This document shows positions 46,601 to 53,628 of a stretch of DNA of 64,000 bases, in pieces. The stretch is from Microbacterium aurantiacum (GTDB lineage Bacteria; Actinomycetota; Actinomycetes; Actinomycetales; Microbacteriaceae): positions 707,284-771,283 of the forward strand of contig NZ_PGGU01000016.1 in the NCBI RefSeq assembly GCF_002872075.1, in the 5' to 3' direction. The notes beneath the pieces were generated by a model. The model was given only the letters and a program-made list of their open reading frames with translations. It made no database searches and was not told the DNA's origin. Position numbers and translations under genes: made by a program. Position 1 is the first letter of the stretch, and every line of letters begins with the position of its first letter.

Positions 46601-46847
46601 GCAGCCGCTGGCGATCGTCGTGATCGGCGGTCTCATCTCCTCGACCGTGCTCACCCTCATCGTGCTGCCCACGCTGTACAACCTCGTCGAGGGTGCGCGC
46701 GAGCGGCGCAGGGCGAAGAGGGTGGGCGACGGTGACAGCGCGACGGACGACGCTCGGGACGGAGCGGATGCCGCGGCATCCGCATCCGCAACGGAACAGC
46801 ACCACCCGCTGACCCGGCGCGAACTCCGGGAGCACCCGGTGGAGTAG
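43677..46847 (+). CDS. RND (HAE1/AcrB-like) efflux transporter, SwrC/YerP type
   Basis: 1056 aa, the full size of AcrB-family pumps. Twelve transmembrane segments with two large external loops. TM4 carries GRVVDDSIVVIENIKRH (proton-relay Asp pair), TM10 region IGIVVTNAIVLIDLVNQYREKG. It starts NLAVLSLKNRALIALITIVAAVFGGLALTSLKQELIPSLELPNLVV. In Gram-positives such single-gene RND pumps resemble B. subtilis SwrC, which exports lipopeptide surfactant. No membrane-fusion or outer-membrane partner is present. The hydrophilic C-terminal tail (~50 aa) is Asp/Ala-rich. Regulated by the upstream TetR protein. Confidence 0.93.
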   Translation: MSNLAVLSLKNRALIALITIVAAVFGGLALTSLKQELIPSLELPNLVVMTTYPGASPEVVENDVSTPIESAIQGVPGLESTTATSTTNASIVQATFAYGTNLATAEQKIQQAINRISQQLPEDVSPQVLAVAIDDFPVIQVAVTGFDDAENAQAELESVAIPELEDVDGVNAAQIVGGLGQRITITPDVAALAAQRLSTQAISQALQQNGTLFPGGAITENGQTLTVQTGAKITSVEELAALPLVGSAATIGDVATVVQESDPVSSISRVDGKDALSISITKLPAANTVEVSQGVLAALDEIGEAFPDAEFTVIFDQAPFIVQSIETLATEGLLGLAFAVIIILVFLLSIRSTLVTAISIPTSVLITFIGLQAFGYSLNILTLGALTIAIGRVVDDSIVVIENIKRHYVGDADKGDAIRLAVREVAMAVTSSTITTVAVFLPIVFVGDMVGELFRPFAVTVSIAMIASLLVSLTIVPVLAYWFLRPGKELLDEQGRVIDPEHPDAPPTPLQRMYRPILGWTLKHSVVTVILAVIVLGATLAAAPLMKVNFLSDSGQNTMRVTQDLGPTASLEAKSDAAIAVEEALLGVDGVEHVQASIGSSGSALRDAFSGSAGVTYSVLTDGDADQEALRAEVQKAIGDLDDVGDVSVAASAGFGSSDIAISVTASNSEDLADATSAVMEELKGGDGIGTVTDNLAASLPYIAVVVDRAAAAERGLSEVAVGSIVSNTMRPSQLGSIEIGDTALTVYLAASEPPATADALRALSIPTPLGVVQLQDIATVEERNGPTSISTEQGRRTATITVPPTSDNLAVATATVNEALAAVELPDGASAAVGGVATQQADSFSQLGLAMLAAILIVYVVMVATFKSLRQPLLLLVSVPFAATGAILLQIVTGVPLGVASLIGVLMLIGIVVTNAIVLIDLVNQYREKGLSTAEAVMAGGEKRLRPILMTALATIFALTPMALGITGHGGFISQPLAIVVIGGLISSTVLTLIVLPTLYNLVEGARERRRAKRVGDGDSATDDARDGADAAASASATEQHHPLTRRELREHPVE

Positions 46848-46872
46848 TCCTTCGTCGTCCGAAATCAGGACG

Positions 46873-46923
46873 ACGGCTCCAGATCCGGAAGAATCCAGCG
46901 ATTTCTTCCGGATCTGGAGCCGT
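46873..46923. terminator. Perfect 21-bp hairpin between convergent genes
   Basis: Arms 46873-46893 (starting acggctccagatccgga) and 46903-46923 pair without mismatch around a 9-base loop; weaker pairing continues outside. It lies between the RND and aldose epimerase stops. The core cggctcca..tccgg is reminiscent of the hairpin at 32599, but it is a separate sequence. Confidence 0.75.
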
Positions 46924-46964
46924 TCTCCTGTTCTGGGGCGCGCTGGCGCGGGTCGGGGCGACCG

Positions 46965-47861
46965 TCAGCCCAGCTCGATACCCCAGTGCAGACTCCAGCT
47001 CTCGCCGGGGGCGAGCCGGCGAACGCCGAGTCCGCTGTTGAACGCGTCGGCGGGCGCGGTCATCGGCTCGATCGCGACGGCGAGCTCCTGTCCCGGGTAG
47101 CCGGTGCTCGTGTAGACCTGCACATAGTCGAAGCCCTCGCCCTGCCACAGCGTGACGCGACGGCCGTCCGGCGCGGTGAGCGAGTGGCGCACGCGGCCAT
47201 CCGCGTCGCGGTCCAGGTCGGCGAAGCCGGTGTCGAGGGTCACATCGCCGAGGCGCACCCCGTCGCGCAGCGCTCGGTCCGCCGGACGGGTCCCGGTGGG
47301 GAGCATCCGCTCGTCGGTGACGAAGGCGGTGCCTGCGGCGACCCGCAGGGTCAGCTCATGCGGATCGACATCGCCGATCGTGACGAAGGGATGCGTTCCG
47401 AGTGCCACCGGTGCGGGCGCGGCCGACTGGTTGGTGAGGACATGGATGACCTCGATGCCCGCGTCGGTCAGCAGATAGGTGACCGAGGTCTCGACCAGGT
47501 ACGGGTAGCCGGTCTGCGGCACGATCGTCGCGCGCAGCGTGGCCGCGGCATCCGTCCGATCGATCTCGTAGGCGCTGAAGCGGAGCAGTCCGTGGCTGGC
47601 ATTGTTCTTCGCCGGCTCGCTGATGGCGAGCTGGCGTTCGGTGCCGTCGTCGTTCCAGCGGCCGTCCCGCACGCGATTCGGCCACGGCGTCAGTACCACG
47701 CCGGAGCAGGACGGCGTCGGCGCGTCTTCCGGGTACGGCGGCACGAGGTCGACGGCGCCGACGGTGAGGGAGCGGAGGGATGCTCCGACCTGCGAGATCT
47801 GCGCGGAGACGTCGCCGCGACGAAGGTGCACCTGGGTGCCGGTGGGGGAGTACGTGGTCAC
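46965..47861 (-). CDS. Aldose 1-epimerase family protein
   Basis: 298 aa, galactose-mutarotase-like fold. It interconverts anomers of aldohexoses or hexose phosphates. Family elements: ASLRSLTVGAVDLVPPYPEDAPTPSCSGVVLTPWPNRVRDGRW, NNASHGLLRFSAYE, ALGTHPFVTIGD with the conserved His, and C-terminal LAVAIEPMTAPADAFNSG with the catalytic Glu. Two adjacent GTG codons are possible starts (47864, 47861); the second is preferred because TACGAT (47873-47868) ends six bases before it, the leaderless spacing. Confidence 0.9.
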   Translation of the reverse strand: MTTYSPTGTQVHLRRGDVSAQISQVGASLRSLTVGAVDLVPPYPEDAPTPSCSGVVLTPWPNRVRDGRWNDDGTERQLAISEPAKNNASHGLLRFSAYEIDRTDAAATLRATIVPQTGYPYLVETSVTYLLTDAGIEVIHVLTNQSAAPAPVALGTHPFVTIGDVDPHELTLRVAAGTAFVTDERMLPTGTRPADRALRDGVRLGDVTLDTGFADLDRDADGRVRHSLTAPDGRRVTLWQGEGFDYVQVYTSTGYPGQELAVAIEPMTAPADAFNSGLGVRRLAPGESWSLHWGIELG

Positions 47862-47867
47862 CACGTC

Positions 47868-47873
47868 ATCGTA
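47868..47873 (-). promoter_or_regulatory. Leaderless -10 box of aldose 1-epimerase
   Basis: TACGAT on the minus strand six bases before GTG 47861; decides between two tandem GTG codons. Confidence 0.45.
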
Positions 47874-47899
47874 CGGGGAGGATTCTCAGGTGGATCGGC

Positions 47900-48134
47900 T
47901 AAACTTGTTCGGTCGGCTTCGGACACCCGCGCAGAGCGCGGACGTTTTTGTGTAAGAAGTGTGAGTCCAGGGGCCGATGGTGAGCGTCGATCGACGCAAA
48001 TCAACCATCACATGAATGGCCCCGGCCGCTGACAGTCCGGACCCCGAGCTTTGTCGTGATCTCTCGATGAGGCGCAGGGTGCTCGCGCGCGTGCGCAGCG
48101 CTGTTCTCGTGCGAGAACCCAGAAGGACATACCC
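47900..48134 (+). promoter_or_regulatory. Structured leader of the DEAD-box helicase gene
   Basis: A -10 box TAAACT (47900-47905) predicts transcription from about 47912. A terminator-like stem CCGCGC-AGA-GCGCGG (47927-47941) followed by acgttttt (to 47949) lies just inside, and is the only T-tract terminator I find in the window. Next come a 12-codon open frame (47977-48015, MVSVDRRKSTIT) overlapping the palindrome gcgtcgatcgacgc (47984-47997), and about 120 further leader bases. This looks like an attenuated, autoregulated or cold-responsive leader (inference). Confidence 0.55.
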
Positions 48135-50567
48135 ATGCCCAAGAACAAGAAGCCCCAGGGCGGGCGGCCCGCTCGCAACTTCGAGCCGCGCTTCGGCGCC
48201 AAGAAGACCTCGTTCCATGACCGCCACAACGGCGGCGCATCGCGCGACGGCGAGCGCGGCGGACGGGCGGATGCCGGTTCGCGTTCGTCCTCTCCCTCTG
48301 CCGGCGGCTACGACAGCCGTCCAGGCAGCCGCAGCTCCGGACACCGTGGTTACCGCCCCGCAGAGGCCGAGTCGGGTGCGCCGAAGCAGCGCTGGAGCGC
48401 GCAGGAGCGCGCCGGCCGCGACGAAGCCCGCAGCATCCGCAACCGCGCCGAGTCCGGTCGCCGCGAGGCACCGCACCACCGCGACGAGCGTCCGCGCACC
48501 GCGGGCGGCTCCGACCGTCCCCGTTTCACCGACCGTCCCGCCGCAGGCACGGCCCGTCGCTTCGACGACCGTCCGCGTCGCGATGACCGCGGCTTCGGCG
48601 ATCGCCCGCGCCAGGACGGCCGCGGACAGCGTTCGTCGAACGGCGCCGGGACTTATCGCAGCAGCGGTGATGCCCGCCAGCGGTTCGATCGGAACTCCAA
48701 CGACCGTGCGCGTCCGACCGGCGCAGGCACCTACCGCGACGATCGCCCGCGTCAGGACGACCGCGGCTTCGGCGATCGCTCGCGTCAGGACGACCGCGGA
48801 CAGCGCTCGTCGGGTGGTGCCGGGAGCTACCGCACCGGCGGCGACGCCCGCCCGCGCTACGACCGGAGTTCGACCGAGCGTCCGCGTTTCGACCGCGACG
48901 AGCGTCCGAACCGTTCCACCGGTCGCGACGACCAGCCGAACCGTTCGTTCGACGGCGACCGCGCCCGTCGTGCCTTCGATCGCGACCGGCTGAACCGTTC
49001 GTACGATGCACGCGACGAGCGCCCCCGCGCCGGCGACCGGACCTCGACCGATCGTCCGCGCTTCGATCGCGATGCCCGTCCGAACCGTGATGACCGCGGC
49101 GGCGAGCGCAGCCGTCCGTCGACGGGTGGCGCGTACCGCACCGAGCGTCCGCGCTTCGATCGCGACGCCCGTCCGAACCGCGATGATCGCGGCACGGACC
49201 GCCCGCGCTTCGACCGCGACGAGCGCCCGCGTCGTGACGCGGGCGACCGTCCGCGTCGTGAGGACCGCCCGGCACGTGATGACTGGAACAAGACGTCCAA
49301 GCCGAAGACCGAGCACACCGAGGATGTCGTGCACGAGCGGCTCGAGGCGCAGTCCGTCGCCGCCGTCGCCGTGGACGGGGTCTCCTTCGCCGATCTCGGC
49401 CTCGGCTCGAACATCGTCGAGACGCTGAAGGACATGGGCGCGGCTTCGCCGTTCGCGATCCAGGCCGCCAGCATCCCGGCCGTCCTCGAGGGTCGCGATG
49501 TGCTCGCCCGTGGCCGCACCGGCTCCGGCAAGACCATCGCCTTCGGCGCGCCGCTCGTCGAGAACGTCCTGAAGTCGCAGGCCGGCAAGCGTCGCGAGTT
49601 CGGCCGCTCCCCGCGGGCGATCATCCTCGCGCCGACGCGCGAGCTCGCTCTGCAGATCGACCGCACCATCCAGCCGATCGCGCGCAGCGTCGGCCTGTTC
49701 ACCACGCAGATCTACGGCGGCGTGCCGCAGGGACGCCAGGTGGGTGCGCTGAAGAAGGGCGTCGACATCATCATCGGCACCCCCGGCCGCGTCGAGGACC
49801 TCATCAACCAGGGCAAGCTCGACCTCTCCGACTGCCGCATCGCGGTGCTCGACGAGGCCGACCACATGTGCGAGCTCGGCTTCGTCGAGCCCGTGCAGCG
49901 CATCCTCCGCCACACCGCCGAGGGGAGCCAGAAGCTGCTCTTCTCGGCGACGCTCGACCGTGAGGTGGCGGCGCTCGTCGACGAGTTCCTGGTGGACCCT
50001 GCCGTCTTCGAGGTCGCCGGCGAGGACCAGGATTCCAGCACGATCGAGCACCGTGTGCTCGTGATCGAGCACCGCGACAAGGCGGAGATCCTCACCTCGC
50101 TCGTCGACCGTGCAGGCAAGACCCTCGTCTTCGCCCGCACACGTGCGTACGCCGACATGCTCGCCGAGCAGTTCGACGACGCGGGGATTCCCGCGGTCTC
50201 GCTGCACGGCGATCTCAACCAGGCCAAGCGCACGCGCAACCTCGAGCGTCTCACCTCGGGTCGCGTGAACGTGCTCGTTGCGACGGACGTCGCGGCCCGC
50301 GGCATCCACGTCGACGACATCGACCTGGTCGTTCAGGCCGATGCTCCGGATGAGTACAAGACCTACCTGCACCGCTCCGGCCGTACCGGCCGCGCGGGTC
50401 GCTCCGGCCGCGTGGTCACGCTGATCACCCGTCAGCGGCAGCGACGCATGACCGAGCTGCTCGAGCGCGCCGAGATCGACGCGCCGTTCGAGAACGCGCG
50501 TCTCGACGACGACATCCTCGAGGAGATCACCGGCCGGGCGCCGAGCGCGGCCGATCTCACGGCCTGA
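48135..50567 (+). CDS. DEAD-box RNA helicase with long Arg/Asp-rich N-terminal tail
   Basis: 810 aa. Residues 1 to ~400 are a disordered, repetitive tail rich in Arg, Asp, Gly and Pro (units such as DRPRFDRDARPNRDDRG). About 415-790 is a complete helicase core: Q motif region FADLGLGSNIVETL, Walker A ARGRTGSGKT, PTRELALQ, TPGRVEDL, DEAD in VLDEADHMCELGF, SAT in LLFSATLD, and motif VI HRSGRTGRAG. It unwinds RNA with ATP, in ribosome assembly, cold adaptation or mRNA turnover. The tail likely binds RNA or drives condensates. ATG 48135 has agaagga as RBS; it is preceded by a structured leader. Confidence 0.94.
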   Translation: MPKNKKPQGGRPARNFEPRFGAKKTSFHDRHNGGASRDGERGGRADAGSRSSSPSAGGYDSRPGSRSSGHRGYRPAEAESGAPKQRWSAQERAGRDEARSIRNRAESGRREAPHHRDERPRTAGGSDRPRFTDRPAAGTARRFDDRPRRDDRGFGDRPRQDGRGQRSSNGAGTYRSSGDARQRFDRNSNDRARPTGAGTYRDDRPRQDDRGFGDRSRQDDRGQRSSGGAGSYRTGGDARPRYDRSSTERPRFDRDERPNRSTGRDDQPNRSFDGDRARRAFDRDRLNRSYDARDERPRAGDRTSTDRPRFDRDARPNRDDRGGERSRPSTGGAYRTERPRFDRDARPNRDDRGTDRPRFDRDERPRRDAGDRPRREDRPARDDWNKTSKPKTEHTEDVVHERLEAQSVAAVAVDGVSFADLGLGSNIVETLKDMGAASPFAIQAASIPAVLEGRDVLARGRTGSGKTIAFGAPLVENVLKSQAGKRREFGRSPRAIILAPTRELALQIDRTIQPIARSVGLFTTQIYGGVPQGRQVGALKKGVDIIIGTPGRVEDLINQGKLDLSDCRIAVLDEADHMCELGFVEPVQRILRHTAEGSQKLLFSATLDREVAALVDEFLVDPAVFEVAGEDQDSSTIEHRVLVIEHRDKAEILTSLVDRAGKTLVFARTRAYADMLAEQFDDAGIPAVSLHGDLNQAKRTRNLERLTSGRVNVLVATDVAARGIHVDDIDLVVQADAPDEYKTYLHRSGRTGRAGRSGRVVTLITRQRQRRMTELLERAEIDAPFENARLDDDILEEITGRAPSAADLTA
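48540..49280 (+). repeat. In-frame imperfect repeats encoding the helicase tail
   Basis: Related blocks such as gatcgcccgcgtcaggacg and gacgcccgtccgaaccg recur at irregular spacing, translating to variants of RPRFDRDARPNRDDRG and RPRQDDRGFGDR. All stay in frame with the helicase. This is coding low-complexity sequence subject to slippage or recombination, not a CRISPR array. Confidence 0.8.
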
Positions 50568-50608
50568 CCGATCAGGACGCGCTGATCTGCTAAGAATGTC
50601 GCTAGGAG

Positions 50609-50639
50609 TTCTGGGGGCGGCCGATGGCCGCCCCCAGAA
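50609..50639. terminator. Perfect 14-bp terminator hairpin after the helicase gene
   Basis: ttctgggggcggcc (50609-50622) pairs with ggccgcccccagaa (50626-50639) around loop gat, 42 bases after the helicase stop. Confidence 0.8.
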
Positions 50640-50704
50640 TGCTGATCGCCTTCCCGTGCGTCGTCGATCATGTGAGCTGTGACCGTTGACCGGGGGGATT
50701 CAGA

Positions 50705-51892
50705 ATGAGCGTGGTACGACCGAGCGCACTTGCGCGGACGCGCACTGCCGGAGCCGTCATCATCACCGTCGTCCTCGCCTCGCTGCTCGCGGCGTGCGTC
50801 ACTCCGCCCGCGCCGGAGCCGACGTCGGCGGCCACCTCGACCCCGACGCCCACGCCGCCGGCGAACTCGCTCACCGCGCTGCGGATCACAGAGATCACCG
50901 AGCAGCAGTGCCCGGCCACGGTCACCGCTGACGTGCTCAGTGAGCTCCCGGAGACGGCGGCGAACGCCATCGACTTCCTGGCCGGCTCAGCGCAGTGCGG
51001 CCTGATCGGTCTGGTCACGCAGGCTCCGGCGCACGCGCCGACCTTCGTCTCGCCCCTGCAGTACACCGCGCCGTGCACGACCGCGGCCATGGTCACGGTC
51101 TGGGCGCACTACGACGACGACCTGATCTTCGGCAACCCGACGATCGCGAACGCGATCGCCGCGGGCCAGTGCGTCCGCACGCTCTTCATCACGGGCTCCG
51201 ACGCCGGAAAGGGAGCAGAGTACGCGACGAACCGCGAAACCGGCATCCGCGCCGCCTACGACGTCATCCGCGGCGCCACCGGCGAATGGCTCGACACGAC
51301 GGTGACGCTGCGCAGCGGCCTCACCGTCACCTCGACCGCACCGGTGGGTGACAACCGGGTCGCCCTCCTGTTCGTACGGCTGCCCGACGGGGGTCTGGAC
51401 GCGTACGGTTTCCCGGCCACGGGAAACCAGGCGCTGCCCCAGCTCCTCTCCGGCGCAGTCGCCTCGATGACGACGATCGACGCCGGCCGTGAGGTCACGC
51501 TGGCCGCCCTCGAGGGTGGCATCTCGGAGATGGTGACGGCGTACGCGCCGCAGGCGGTGCTCGCGCACATGACATCGCTCTCGCCGCTCTCCGAGGGCGA
51601 TCACCCCGACCACTCGGCGACCGGAAGGCTCGTCTCGAACCTCGTCGACCAGGGCCTGATCAGCAGCCCGACGGTGCAGTACGCCGTCGGGTACCCGAGC
51701 GAGTGGAAGGGCGTGAACCTCGGAGGCGAGGAACTGCAGCGCAAGCTCGACGCGTTCGCCGCGTACGCCTCCCACGACTCGGTGCTGGCGTCGAAGTGCT
51801 CCGGAGCCCAGGGCTGCCTCGGGGTGCACAAGTTCGGTGCCTGGTTGCAGCGGCAGTACCTGGTCGCGGATGCAGAGGTCGTTCGTCCCTGA
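50705..51892 (+). CDS. PIG-L family deacetylase-like lipoprotein
   Basis: 395 aa. Lipoprotein signal with lipobox LLAAC (Cys31), then a Pro/Thr linker (TPPAPEPTSAATSTPTPTPP). The PIG-L/LmbE metal site is present as AHYDDDLIF (variant of AHPDDE) and downstream DHPDH. The family de-N-acetylates GlcNAc-containing molecules using zinc. Being surface-anchored, this member would act on an external glycan or glycolipid. RBS ggggggat precedes ATG 50705. It converges with the yaeQ-like gene, 19 bases apart. Confidence 0.85.
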   Translation: MSVVRPSALARTRTAGAVIITVVLASLLAACVTPPAPEPTSAATSTPTPTPPANSLTALRITEITEQQCPATVTADVLSELPETAANAIDFLAGSAQCGLIGLVTQAPAHAPTFVSPLQYTAPCTTAAMVTVWAHYDDDLIFGNPTIANAIAAGQCVRTLFITGSDAGKGAEYATNRETGIRAAYDVIRGATGEWLDTTVTLRSGLTVTSTAPVGDNRVALLFVRLPDGGLDAYGFPATGNQALPQLLSGAVASMTTIDAGREVTLAALEGGISEMVTAYAPQAVLAHMTSLSPLSEGDHPDHSATGRLVSNLVDQGLISSPTVQYAVGYPSEWKGVNLGGEELQRKLDAFAAYASHDSVLASKCSGAQGCLGVHKFGAWLQRQYLVADAEVVRP

Positions 51893-51911
51893 GGAACGAA
51901 CGGAGTCGCGA

Positions 51912-52451
51912 CTACTCGAGTCGGTGCTCGTGGACCGCAGAGGTGAGCGTCGTGCCGTTCAGATCGAGGTACAGCTCGCGTTCCGTGACCGAGAGCGTGA
52001 GGGTGTTGCGCCGCTCGATCTCGCGCACGGCGGAGTCGATGAAGCCGGGATCGAAGCTGTGCAGGGTGAGCGCTTCCGACTGATGGATACGCTTTCCGGC
52101 CCATGGCGCCATCACTTTGGCGGGATCGCGGTGGGTGTATACGGTGATGCGGTCGGCGAGCTTGCTGCCGTGGTGCAGCCGTTCGGCATCGGGAGCTCCG
52201 ATCTCGATCCAGGTGAGGATCCGCCCGGTGAGATCGCGCACCAGCACGGCGGGTTCGTCGGTGGATGAGATGCCGTCGCCGAAGGTGATCCCCTCGGCGT
52301 ACTCGAGGCAGTACGCGAGCACGCGGGTGAGCATGTACGCATCGGTCTCGGACGGATGCCGTGCCACACGGAGCGTGAAGTCGTCGTAGACGCCGCGGTC
52401 CATATCGGCGAGTTGCACGGTGAACGTGTGGATCATTGCGCCGATAGCCAT
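51912..52451 (-). CDS. YaeQ family protein
   Basis: 179 aa, the full YaeQ length. Characteristic segments: LADMDRGVYDDFTLRVARHPSETDAYMLTRVLAYCLEYAEGITFGDGISSTDEPAVLVRDLTGRILTWIEIGAPDAERLHHGSKLADRITVYTH. YaeQ has a PD-(D/E)XK-nuclease-like fold with the D, E and K positions visible here (DEPAV, WIEIG). Its function remains unclear; an early link to RfaH-type anti-termination was not generally upheld. A TAGGCT box (52465-52460) ends eight bases before the ATG, again suggesting a very short or absent leader. Confidence 0.85.
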   Translation of the reverse strand: MAIGAMIHTFTVQLADMDRGVYDDFTLRVARHPSETDAYMLTRVLAYCLEYAEGITFGDGISSTDEPAVLVRDLTGRILTWIEIGAPDAERLHHGSKLADRITVYTHRDPAKVMAPWAGKRIHQSEALTLHSFDPGFIDSAVREIERRNTLTLSVTERELYLDLNGTTLTSAVHEHRLE

Positions 52452-52500
52452 AACCGTCGAGCCTACGCGCTCGCCGCCGCCCGCTGAGCCGCCAGGAAAG

Positions 52501-53544
52501 TCAGAACAGCATCGGCTGGACGGGGGCGGATGCCGCCACGGGTGCCGCCCGCGCCTGCATCCGCCGGGGCGGAGTCACGTCGTCCTCGTCTCGGCCGTCC
52601 AGGCCGTGCGCGCGGATGAGCGGGCGGACGCGTTTCGCGAGCCACTGCCGGTACGCCTTCGGTGCGACGGATGCCGTCCCCGGGTACAGGCCGTTGTAAG
52701 AGGAGAGAAGGTCCGGGCGGAACTCGCCGAGCCACTGCAGGAACCACGGCTTCACTCCCGGACGCAGGTGGAGGGCTCCGTAGATGACGTACGCGGCACC
52801 GGACGCCTTGATGCGCCGCAGTGCCTCGTCGATCGCCGCGACCGAATCGGTGAGGTGCGGCAGGACCGGCATCAGGAAGACCCCGACGCGGAACCCGGCA
52901 TCCGCGAGTGCCCTGACGGTGTCCAGACGTGCCTGAGTGCTGGGCGTGCCGGGCTCGATCGCCTTCTGCAGATCGTCGTCGTACATCGCGATCGACATCT
53001 GCACGTCGACGGCCACACGTTGCGCGGCCTTCACGAGCAGCGGGATGTCGCGCCGGATCAGCGTGCCTTTGGTCAGCACCGAGAACGGAGTGCCCGATGC
53101 GGCGAGCGTCTCGATGATCCCCGGCATCAGCGCGTAGCGCCCCTCCGCCCGCTGATACGGATCGGTGTTCGTGCCCAGCGCGACGAGCTCATGATTCCAG
53201 CTGCCGCGACGGAGCTCCTTCTGCAGGACCTCGACGACGTTGACCTTGACGACGATCTGCGAATCGAAGTCCCCGCCTCCGTCGAGGTCGAGATACTCGT
53301 GCGTGCCGCGGGCGAAGCAGTAGGTGCAGGCGTGGCTGCATCCGCGATAGGGGTTGATCGTCCAGCTGAACGGCATCCGCGAGCCGCCGGGCACGCTGTT
53401 CAGCGCCGACTTGCTGAGCACCTCGTGGAACGTCATTCCCGCGAACTCGGGCGTCGTAACCGAGCGGAGGATGCTGGTGCGATCCTCCAGCCCGGGCAGC
53501 GCGGCGTCATCCACATCTCCGACCTTCTGTCCTTGCCAGCGCAT
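52501..53544 (-). CDS. Rv2578c-like radical SAM protein
   Basis: 347 aa. The radical-SAM cluster motif is CSHACTYCFARGTHEYLDLDG (C-x3-C-x2-C). The protein begins MRWQGQKVGDVDDAALPGLE, as in the actinobacterial Rv2578c family related to spore photoproduct lyase-like enzymes. It binds SAM and a [4Fe-4S] cluster; the substrate is unknown. ATG 53544 is chosen to match that conserved start rather than an ATG five codons upstream. The C-terminal ~35 residues are Ala/Pro-rich. It diverges from the VanY-type gene across repeat elements. Confidence 0.9.
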   Translation of the reverse strand: MRWQGQKVGDVDDAALPGLEDRTSILRSVTTPEFAGMTFHEVLSKSALNSVPGGSRMPFSWTINPYRGCSHACTYCFARGTHEYLDLDGGGDFDSQIVVKVNVVEVLQKELRRGSWNHELVALGTNTDPYQRAEGRYALMPGIIETLAASGTPFSVLTKGTLIRRDIPLLVKAAQRVAVDVQMSIAMYDDDLQKAIEPGTPSTQARLDTVRALADAGFRVGVFLMPVLPHLTDSVAAIDEALRRIKASGAAYVIYGALHLRPGVKPWFLQWLGEFRPDLLSSYNGLYPGTASVAPKAYRQWLAKRVRPLIRAHGLDGRDEDDVTPPRRMQARAAPVAASAPVQPMLF

Positions 53545-53551
53545 ACTCCAT

Positions 53552-53613
53552 ACGAACATAGGAACGAAGGTCTGTCAACCAGGATGAGTATCTATGTTCG
53601 ATCATGTTCGATG
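53552..53613. repeat. ATGTTCG repeats in a divergent promoter region
   Basis: ATGTTCGATC (53594-53603) is followed at once by ATGTTCGATG (53604-53613), a direct repeat with a 10-base helical period. A third copy of the core lies inverted at 53553-53559 (cgaacat), next to the radical SAM start. Each copy is a GTTCG half-site like that of LexA boxes, but none forms a standard box. They may bind a regulator shared by both genes. Confidence 0.5.
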
Positions 53614-53628
53614 GGGGAGAATGGAGCC

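Noticed and set aside
48540..49280. Possible CRISPR or tandem-repeat array
   Set aside because: The repeats are imperfect, vary in spacing and stay in frame with the helicase; there are no spacers of constant length and no cas genes.
53594..53613. LexA (SOS) box
   Set aside because: TCGATCATGTTCGA is two bases shorter than the actinobacterial box TCGAAC-N4-GTTCGA and has a mismatch; only the half-site agrees.
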